Source: an uncultured Porphyromonadaceae bacterium (GTDB lineage: Bacteria; Bacteroidota; Bacteroidia; Bacteroidales; Muribaculaceae). Taken from it: a stretch of 11,273 nucleotides of DNA. Position numbers and translations under genes: made by a program. The stretch is taken from NCBI GenBank assembly GCA_947176285.1, contig CAMWQF010000061.1:1-11273 (forward strand), in the 5' to 3' direction. Below, piece by piece: positions 6,256 to 11,273 of this stretch. The notes under the pieces are model-generated. The model searched no databases. It saw only the letters and a list, made by a program, of their open reading frames with translations, and was not told the DNA's origin. Each line of letters starts with the position of its first letter. Positions within the stretch are counted from its first letter, which is position 1.

Positions 6256-7265
6256 AATCTGGGGTCATGTTTAAGTAGCCATTGGGCTATCTGAACTGCA
6301 TTAAGTGCAGCACCCTTCTTGATCTGGTCGCCTACCACCCAGAATGTCAGTCCATTGGGATTTGCAAGGTCTTTCCTCAGACGTCCTACATACACCGGGT
6401 CATGATCGGCTACAAACAGAGGCATAGGATATTCCTTGTTAGCAGGATTATCTACAACCACAAGACCCTCTGCATTCTCAAAAGCTTTGCGAACTTCTGA
6501 GATTTCAAGAGGCTTCTCAGTTTCTATCCAAATGGCTTCACTGTGAGCTCGAAGAACCGGAACGCGGACGCATGTGGCACTCACAGCAATGTCATCGCTG
6601 TGCATGATCTTTCGCGTCTCGTTATACATCTTCATCTCCTCTTTAGTGTAGTCATTGTCAAGGAATACATCTACATGAGGAATAAGATTGAATGCAAGCT
6701 GATGTGCAAACTTCTCTACAGTTGGTTTTTTCCCAGCAGCCAATTCCTTATACTGATTCTCAAGTTCAGCCATTGCAGTTGCACCGGCTCCGCTTGCAGC
6801 CTGATAAGTTGCTACATGCACTTTCTTAATCTTTGAAAGATCATTGATAGGTTTCAACGCTACAACCATTTGGATTGTAGTGCAATTTGGATTGCCTATC
6901 ACATTACGTGGACGATCAAGAGCATCTGCACCATTCACTTCCGGAACTACCAAAGGCACATCATTATCCATGCGGAAGGCAGATGAATTGTCGATCATCA
7001 GAGTGCCATGCTTGGTGATTACTTTCTCATATTCCTTCGAAGTGCCGGCTCCGGCTGATGTGAAAGCTATGTCAACTCCACTGAAGTCAGAGTCCGGTGT
7101 GAGTTCTTCAATTATATATTTCTTTCCGCGGAATTCCATCTCGCTTCCGGCACTCCTCTTGGAGCCGAAAAGACGAAGATTGTCTATGGGAAAGTTCTGC
7201 TCGTCAAGCACGCGCAGGAATTCATGTCCTACAGCACCGCTTGCTCCAACTATCGCTATATTCAT
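6246..7265 (-). CDS. asd: Aspartate-semialdehyde dehydrogenase
   Basis: This cytoplasmic enzyme reduces aspartyl-4-phosphate to aspartate semialdehyde with NADPH. That is the branch point to lysine/diaminopimelate, threonine and methionine. The 339-residue protein shows the NADP-binding GASGAVG at 7-13 and TSAGAGTSKEYE at 69-80. The catalytic cysteine is Cys128 in GNPNCTTIQM, and YQAASGAGATAM spans 154-165. The substrate-site motif RVPVLRAHSE at 234-243 holds the active-site His241. Length and motifs are complete. The ATG at 7265 precedes the nucleotide-binding strand by a few residues, as expected. fabD ends 107 bases upstream on the same strand and no TAnnTTTG box is seen between them, so co-transcription with fabD is plausible. 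The spacer hairpin of 9-bp repeats could attenuate it. The last two codons and stop (AAT GCA TAA) lie in the ATGCATTA repeat. Confidence 0.97.
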   Translation of the reverse strand: MNIAIVGASGAVGHEFLRVLDEQNFPIDNLRLFGSKRSAGSEMEFRGKKYIIEELTPDSDFSGVDIAFTSAGAGTSKEYEKVITKHGTLMIDNSSAFRMDNDVPLVVPEVNGADALDRPRNVIGNPNCTTIQMVVALKPINDLSKIKKVHVATYQAASGAGATAMAELENQYKELAAGKKPTVEKFAHQLAFNLIPHVDVFLDNDYTKEEMKMYNETRKIMHSDDIAVSATCVRVPVLRAHSEAIWIETEKPLEISEVRKAFENAEGLVVVDNPANKEYPMPLFVADHDPVYVGRLRKDLANPNGLTFWVVGDQIKKGAALNAVQIAQWLLKHDPRFNA

Positions 7266-7280
7266 ATTTATGCTATATTG

Positions 7281-7370
7281 AGTTAATTAGTTTAAATAGT
7301 TTAAGTAGTTTAAAAGTTTAAATTCTAGCATTATTCTTAAACCCCTTAAACCATTTAAACCCTCTAAACC
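7281..7370 (-). repeat. Inverted arrays of 9-bp repeats between fabD and asd
   Basis: In the sense of the genes, four 9-bp units GGTTTAGAG, GGTTTAAAT, GGTTTAAGG and GGTTTAAGA (7370 down to 7335) follow the fabD stop. The opposite arm (7289-7315, with degenerate flanks to 7281 and 7324) holds units AGTTTAAAT, AGTTTAAGT and AGTTTAAAA in reverse orientation. Paired over 27 positions there are two mismatches and six G/A differences that would be G-U pairs in the fabD-asd RNA. It would form a long hairpin with an AT-rich loop, possibly an attenuator or RNA-stability element. Confidence 0.7.
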
Positions 7371-7372
7371 AC

Positions 7373-8251
7373 TTACTGTTTGCCGCTTGTTGCTACAGTC
7401 TTGTTGATTTTCTTTACGAGTCCCTGAAGCACATTGCCCGGACCGAGTTCGATGAATTCATCTGCACCATCTGCTATCATAGCCTCTACATCCTGAGTCC
7501 AACGAACAGCTCCTGTAAGTTGCTTGATGAGGTTGGCTTTGATTTCTTCCGGGTCAGTATGAGGTTTGCCGTCAACATTCTGATATACCGGGCATTTCGG
7601 AGTCTCAAACTTTGCTGTTTCTATAGCCTCAGTGAGTTCTTCCTGTGCCGGCTGCATAAGAGGGGAGTGGAAAGCACCTCCAACTTTCAGTTTCAGCGCA
7701 CGCTTGGCTCCGGCTGCAAGAAGTTGCTCACAAGCCTTGTCGATGCCTTCGATAGAACCTGAAATCACAACCTGTCCGGGACAGTTATAGTTTGCTGGAA
7801 CAACTACCTCTTCTATTCCGTCACAGATCTCTTCAATCTTTGAATCAGGAAGTGCGAGTACGGCTGCCATTGTTGACGGCTGCTTTTCGCATGCTTTCTG
7901 CATTGCATGAGCACGCTTGCTCACTAGCTTAAGGCCCTCTTCAAAACTTAGGGCTCCGGACGCTACAAGAGCAGAAAATTCTCCGAGGCTGTGGCCCGCT
8001 ACCATATCCGGCTTGAATTCATCGCCAAGGCTCTTCGCAAGAGCCACACTGTGAAGGAAGATTGCCGGTTGTGTCACCTTTGTCTGACGGAGGTCTTCTT
8101 CTGTGCCTTCAAACATAAGGTCGGTGATTCGGAAACCGAGGATTTCATTTGCTTTCTCAAACATGTCGCGGATTTCCGCATTATTTTCGTATAGGTCTTT
8201 TCCCATACCAACAAACTGGGCACCCTGGCCCGGGAATACATATGCTTTCAT
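7373..8251 (-). CDS. fabD: Malonyl-CoA:ACP transacylase
   Basis: FabD moves malonyl from coenzyme A to acyl carrier protein and so supplies the extender unit for type II fatty-acid synthesis in the cytoplasm. The 292 residues are within the usual range for the family. It begins with the oxyanion-hole motif FPGQGAQ at 6-12 and has the nucleophile elbow GHSLGE at 86-91 (Ser88). Arg113 lies in SKRAHAMQ, GQVVISG is near 159, and the catalytic His195 sits in GGAFHSPLM. The tail contains WTQDVEAM and the conserved ELGPGNVLQGL. The start ATG at 8251 is preceded by A-rich AAAAAGAC, identical to the valS leader. A -7 box at 8334-8327 gives it its own promoter downstream of the helicase gene. No other fatty-acid genes are adjacent; asd follows on the same strand. 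All key residues are present. Confidence 0.97.
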   Translation of the reverse strand: MKAYVFPGQGAQFVGMGKDLYENNAEIRDMFEKANEILGFRITDLMFEGTEEDLRQTKVTQPAIFLHSVALAKSLGDEFKPDMVAGHSLGEFSALVASGALSFEEGLKLVSKRAHAMQKACEKQPSTMAAVLALPDSKIEEICDGIEEVVVPANYNCPGQVVISGSIEGIDKACEQLLAAGAKRALKLKVGGAFHSPLMQPAQEELTEAIETAKFETPKCPVYQNVDGKPHTDPEEIKANLIKQLTGAVRWTQDVEAMIADGADEFIELGPGNVLQGLVKKINKTVATSGKQ

Positions 8252-8324
8252 GTCTTTTTAAGTTTTTTACCTTTAATTTTTTCTACCTAACTCACCTGAA
8301 AAGACACCTAATGCCCTTTCAGAC

Positions 8325-8353
8325 TGCAAAATTACTAAAAATAATTGAGAATT
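8325..8353 (-). promoter_or_regulatory. Putative fabD promoter (-7 box TAATTTTG)
   Basis: On the minus strand TAATTTTG (8334-8327) matches TAnnTTTG and lies about 75 bases before the fabD ATG. As for valS, no TTTG is found at the -33 position, where the heptad repeat lies instead. The 29-nt block differs from the valS block at a single position, the base just before the -7 box (G here, C in valS). Confidence 0.6.
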
Positions 8354-8373
8354 AATAATTGAGAATTGAGAAA
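8339..8373 (-). repeat. 7-bp tandem repeat tract upstream of fabD
   Basis: Read on the minus strand from 8373 to 8339 the heptads are TTTCTCA, ATTCTCA, ATTATTA, ATTCTCA and ATTATTT, without gaps. It is the same family and orientation relative to the promoter as at 1085-1144 before valS. Confidence 0.7.
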
Positions 8374-8405
8374 ATTACGCCATCGTGTATTTTTTCATCG
8401 TTCAT

Positions 8406-8419
8406 CATGATATATCATG
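8406..8419. repeat. Second copy of palindrome CATGATATATCATG
   Basis: This 14-bp perfect palindrome is identical to 81-94. It lies in the 216-base spacer between the helicase stop and the fabD start, upstream of the fabD promoter, and TTTCATCGTT precedes it at 8393-8402. It may be a dispersed repeat or an operator. Confidence 0.6.
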
Positions 8420-8461
8420 CCAGAACATGCTCTATCAAGCATTATCCCCAACGAAATCAAC

Positions 8462-8477
8462 TATGCATTATGCATTA
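8462..8477. repeat. TATGCATTATGCATTA repeat over the helicase stop
   Basis: This is the same unit as at 6201-6220 and 6246-6255. On the minus strand it reads TAATGCATAATGCATA and supplies AAT GCA TAA, the last two codons and stop of the helicase gene (8476-8468). Confidence 0.65.
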
Positions 8478-9889
8478 CGTGTTACTCCTAAAAGAAACAC
8501 CTTTTCTGTAGCCCTGGTCAGTGCGGTATATAGCCAACGGTAGAAATCAGTTCCCATTGCATCAGCAGGTATTCCACCCATGTCGATATAGACGTGTTTC
8601 CATTGTCCCCCCTGTGCTTTGTGGCAAGTGACGCAATAAGCATACTTTGCTTGCAGGGCATTGTAATAAGGATTTTCCATCGCAGCCATTATCTTTTCTG
8701 TAGGGCCTTCTCCTTCCTCCTCATTGATGACATGTTGGAAAAATTGTTCCATTTCTGATCTCGGGATTGCTGGACCCTCAACCATCAGAGACCTCAGCAT
8801 TATTTTGGCGCTCATCTCCTGTCCATCTGCAAGAGCTAATTCTGTATCGACAAACCATCTTCCATACATCTTCTCAGGCCGACCTACCCATTGCACTGTA
8901 ACTGTTTCTCCATTAGCCAAGAAGGTTTTCAACTTGTTCTGGCGTCCCCAATAATAGTCATTCTTGGCTATCACAAGTCTATCCCCTTGCTGCAGAGGTT
9001 CTTCGGCATACATCACCATGTTTCTGATAGCTTGGTTGAAACGGTTTGCCCTGCCGTTGCTTCTTGTGACAATTAGGGTTTCCTCCGGTCCTGCTGTGCT
9101 CCATGATGTGCTAAGTTCGTCAGCCAAATCCATGCTGCTGACGACTTTTATATCAGGAAAACCATCTAATTTTAAAGGCAACTGACCTTCAGCTATCCCA
9201 CTCGGCTCTAATTTCTGTAATTTCTCAAGAATCTGTCTTACGATAGTAGCATTATAAAGTATTCCGCTTTCAGCAGCCTGACGCACAGGCACATCAAGCG
9301 TATGGGAGAAAGGAGCAAGTCCTAATTGCTTGAGTCTGTTAAGGTTCATGGCAGGGGAATCGCTTTGTCCCACCGGTGGCAACTGCGCAGTGTCACCCAC
9401 AAGAATCATTTTGCAGCCCTGTCCGGAATACACATATTTGATAAGGTCTTTTAATAGGCTTCCCCGGCTGCCGTCTGTGATCAATGAAGCCTCGTCTATG
9501 ATAAATATGGTGTTTTGGTCTCGGTTGGGACTTAATTTTACAGACATTCCTGTGCTTGTGGTTTCCACATGGTAGATACGTCGATGGATAGTTGATGCTG
9601 GTTTCTGCGACATTCCTCCAGCCACTTTAGCCGCCCTTCCGGTTGGAGCAAGCACCACACTCTTTATCTTGCAGTGGGATAGTGCTTTGATTAGCGCGGC
9701 TATGACACTTGTCTTTCCTGTGCCGGCATATCCATTCAGCACGAATACGTCGCGCCACATCCCTGCCATGACATATTCTGCCATCTTATAGAGGGCCAAA
9801 GCCTGCCCTTCAAGTGGATTGAAAGGCAACGCCCCTATGGCTATTTCAGCCAACTGTCTTCCGCTCAATAATACCGAATTCCCTTCCAT
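8468..9889 (-). CDS. SF1 ATP-dependent DNA helicase, RecD/Pif1-like
   Basis: This 473-residue superfamily 1 helicase of the RecD2/Pif1/Dda type would unwind DNA 5'-3' with ATP in repair, recombination or replication; the exact role is inferred. Motifs in order are: Walker A NGYAGTGKTS (52-61), Ia APTGRAAK (81-88), II IIDEAS (130-135), III VGDTAQLPPVG (164-174), and LDVPVRQAAESGILYNA (198-214). Then come motif IV VTRSNGRANRFN (274-285), V VTCHKAQGGQWKHVYID (420-436, UvrD_C_2-like) and VI YTALTRATEKV (454-464). A beta-rich SH3-like insert fits about 300-370. It lacks the N-terminal extension of RecD2 and is the short stand-alone form usual in Bacteroidales. No RecB or RecC partner is nearby. 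The ATG at 9889 precedes a short lead-in before the P-loop. It is divergent from eno. Its last two codons come from the ATGCATTA repeat, so the tail is probably variable. Confidence 0.93.
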   Translation of the reverse strand: MEGNSVLLSGRQLAEIAIGALPFNPLEGQALALYKMAEYVMAGMWRDVFVLNGYAGTGKTSVIAALIKALSHCKIKSVVLAPTGRAAKVAGGMSQKPASTIHRRIYHVETTSTGMSVKLSPNRDQNTIFIIDEASLITDGSRGSLLKDLIKYVYSGQGCKMILVGDTAQLPPVGQSDSPAMNLNRLKQLGLAPFSHTLDVPVRQAAESGILYNATIVRQILEKLQKLEPSGIAEGQLPLKLDGFPDIKVVSSMDLADELSTSWSTAGPEETLIVTRSNGRANRFNQAIRNMVMYAEEPLQQGDRLVIAKNDYYWGRQNKLKTFLANGETVTVQWVGRPEKMYGRWFVDTELALADGQEMSAKIMLRSLMVEGPAIPRSEMEQFFQHVINEEEGEGPTEKIMAAMENPYYNALQAKYAYCVTCHKAQGGQWKHVYIDMGGIPADAMGTDFYRWLYTALTRATEKVFLLGVTRNA

Positions 9890-9943
9890 ACCAATAAAAC
9901 ACTTTGATACCCCAATTCTATCATCAAATCAGTTTTATAGTCC

Positions 9944-9989
9944 GGTCTAATTCGACTAATTAGCCCAATTAGACTAATCAGACCAATTT
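9944..9989. repeat. 9-bp tandem repeats forming a hairpin, helicase-eno spacer
   Basis: Five 9-bp units run without gaps from 9945 to 9989: GTCTAATTC, GACTAATTA, GCCCAATTA, GACTAATCA, GACCAATTT. The array is also quasi-palindromic: 9944-9962 pairs with 9966-9984 with four mismatches in 19 around a 3-base loop. The period matches the fabD-asd array at 7281-7370, but the unit differs. Confidence 0.65.
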
Positions 9990-10012
9990 TAATTTATTTT
10001 TTATCCATTTTC

Positions 10013-10044
10013 TTTCCATATCTCAAAAAAAATCACTAATTTTG
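10013..10044 (+). promoter_or_regulatory. Putative eno promoter
   Basis: TTTC at 10013-10016, a 20-base spacer and TAATTTTG at 10037-10044 fit the Bacteroidales promoter consensus with one mismatch in the -33 box. The ATG at 10160 lies 115 bases further on, giving a leader of roughly 100 bases that contains the heptad tract. Confidence 0.65.
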
Positions 10045-10099
10045 CCGATTGAAAAGGACACTCACTTGTAGAGCCTTATGCAGACTGATAATAACTTGA

Positions 10100-10148
10100 A
10101 TTCTGATTTTATAATTTAAAATTCTAAATTCAAAATTCTAAATTAATT
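10100..10148 (+). repeat. 7-bp tandem repeat tract in the eno leader
   Basis: Seven contiguous heptads run from 10100 to 10148: ATTCTGA, TTTTATA, ATTTAAA, ATTCTAA, ATTCAAA, ATTCTAA, ATTAATT. It is the same family as at 1085-1144 and 8339-8373, but here it lies downstream of the promoter, inside the predicted untranslated leader, ending 11 bases before the eno ATG. Confidence 0.7.
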
Positions 10149-10159
10149 ATATTAAAATT

Positions 10160-11273
10160 ATGAAAATAGCAGACATCAAAGGTCGTGAGATTCTTGACTC
10201 ACGCGGCAATCCGACAGTAGAAGTTGACGTAATCCTCGAATCAGGCGTTATGGGCCGTGCAGCTGTTCCTTCCGGAGCATCTACAGGCGAAAACGAAGCT
10301 CTCGAGCTCCGCGACGGCGACAAGAGCCGCTACATGGGCAAAGGCGTTCTCAAAGCAGTTGCTAACGTAAACGGTCCTATCCGCGACCTTCTTATCGGTC
10401 ATTCAGCTCTTGATCAGATCGGTATCGACGAGGCTATGCTTAAGCTCGACGGAACTGACACTAAGAGCAACCTCGGTGCTAACGCTGTTCTTGGCGTTTC
10501 TCTCGCTGTTGCTAAAGCTGCTGCCAACTACCTTGACCTTCCTCTTTACAAGTACATCGGTGGTTGCAACACTTACGTTCTCCCCGTTCCTATGATGAAC
10601 ATCATCAACGGTGGCGCTCACTCTGACGCTCCTATCTGCTTCCAGGAATTCATGATCCGTCCTATCGGTGCTCCTTCTTTCAAGGAAGGTATTCGTATGG
10701 GTACTGAAGTATTCCACAATCTCAAGAGTGTTCTCAAGGCTCGTGGCCTTTCCACTGCAGTAGGTGATGAAGGTGGTTTCGCTCCTAAACTTGACGGTAC
10801 TGAAGATGCTCTCAACGTAATCGTTGAAGCTATCAAGAAGGCTGGCTATGTTCCTGGAAAAGACGTGACTATCGGTCTTGACTGTGCTTCTTCTGAGTTC
10901 TATCAGGATGGCGTTTATGACTACACTCACCTCAAGAACGGTGCTGAAAAGGAAGTTAACGGCAAGAAACTCACTAGCGAAGAGCAGGCTAAATATCTTG
11001 AGGAACTCATCACTAAATATCCTATCGACTCTATCGAAGACGGTATGGACGAAAACGACTGGAAAGGCTGGAAGATCCTTACAGATCTTATCGGCGACCG
11101 TTGCCAGCTCGTAGGTGACGACTTCTTCGTGACTAACGTTAAGTATCTCGAGAAGGGTATCGCTGAAGGTTGCGCTAACTCTATCCTCGTTAAGGTTAAC
11201 CAGATCGGTTCTCTCACTGAGACTCTCCGCGCAGTTGAAATGGCTCAGCGCAACAACTACACTGCTGTCATCT
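10160..11273 (+). CDS. eno: Enolase, 3' end cut by the window
   Basis: Enolase interconverts 2-phosphoglycerate and phosphoenolpyruvate in glycolysis, in the cytoplasm, with magnesium. The first 371 of an expected 430 or so residues are present and the frame is open to the edge. It starts MKIADIKGREILDSRGNPTV and carries the mobile loop PSGASTGENEALELRDG (37-53). Further active-site elements are GGAHSDA (His154), QEFM (Glu163) and the acid-base Glu204 in VGDEGGFAP. The magnesium ligands are Asp241 in LDCASSEF, Glu293 in SIEDGMDE and Asp320 in VGDDFFVTN; the general base is Lys345 in ILVKVNQIG. Codon use is strongly biased (CTC/CTT, GGT, GCT, AAC, AAG), as expected for a highly expressed gene, and this creates spurious long antisense frames. 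The gene is divergent from the helicase and has its own promoter and a long AT-rich leader. Confidence 0.98.
   Translation, partial: MKIADIKGREILDSRGNPTVEVDVILESGVMGRAAVPSGASTGENEALELRDGDKSRYMGKGVLKAVANVNGPIRDLLIGHSALDQIGIDEAMLKLDGTDTKSNLGANAVLGVSLAVAKAAANYLDLPLYKYIGGCNTYVLPVPMMNIINGGAHSDAPICFQEFMIRPIGAPSFKEGIRMGTEVFHNLKSVLKARGLSTAVGDEGGFAPKLDGTEDALNVIVEAIKKAGYVPGKDVTIGLDCASSEFYQDGVYDYTHLKNGAEKEVNGKKLTSEEQAKYLEELITKYPIDSIEDGMDENDWKGWKILTDLIGDRCQLVGDDFFVTNVKYLEKGIAEGCANSILVKVNQIGSLTETLRAVEMAQRNNYTAVI

Noticed and set aside
7281..7370. CRISPR-like array reading of the periodic repeats
   Set aside because: The units are only 9 bp, contiguous, without spacers, and reverse orientation in the middle. 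No cas gene is in the window.
10403..10930. 175-codon minus-strand frame inside eno
   Set aside because: It is antisense to enolase. The extreme codon bias of eno removes stop codons from the opposite strand, and the product is Ser/Thr/Val-rich low-information sequence.

Overview
The window looks like a chromosomal segment of a Bacteroidota (order Bacteroidales) genome, possibly a gut Muribaculaceae- or Bacteroides-like lineage. The protein sequences are of the Bacteroidales type. Several start regions carry the order's distinctive -7 box TAnnTTTG, once with a perfect TTTG about 20 bases upstream. Start codons are preceded by A-rich stretches instead of clear Shine-Dalgarno sites. Intergenic DNA is very AT-rich and full of short periodic repeats. 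The family-level placement is inference; no rRNA gene is present to test it.

Layout: a gene-poor left edge (1-189) with a palindromic repeat; then on the + strand gluQRS (tRNA-Asp modification, TTG start) and valS (valyl-tRNA synthetase), the latter with its own -7 box. A 561-base gene-free stretch follows (3820-4380). It holds a 33-bp inverted-repeat pair that looks like two insertion-sequence ends with nothing between them, and a cluster of small hairpins. Next is a stand-alone AAA-ATPase-like/PD-(D/E)XK gene with its own consensus promoter; this is the only clearly accessory gene. Two stem-loops separate it from a convergent minus-strand block: asd (aspartate-semialdehyde dehydrogenase), fabD (malonyl-CoA:ACP transacylase) and, transcriptionally upstream, a RecD/Pif1-like SF1 helicase. 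Divergent from the helicase is eno (enolase), cut by the right edge after 371 codons.

Most genes are core housekeeping functions: translation, amino-acid and fatty-acid synthesis, glycolysis, DNA repair or replication. fabD and asd may be co-transcribed, but the genes do not form one pathway.

No complete new defence or mobile system is visible. The most unusual content is between the genes: 7-bp tandem repeats at three gene fronts, 9-bp tandem repeats forming inverted pairs at two spacers, a 14-bp palindrome at two spacers, and an ATGCATTA repeat that supplies the last codon and stop of two unrelated genes. A 29-nt block that differs at one position contains the -7 boxes of both valS and fabD.
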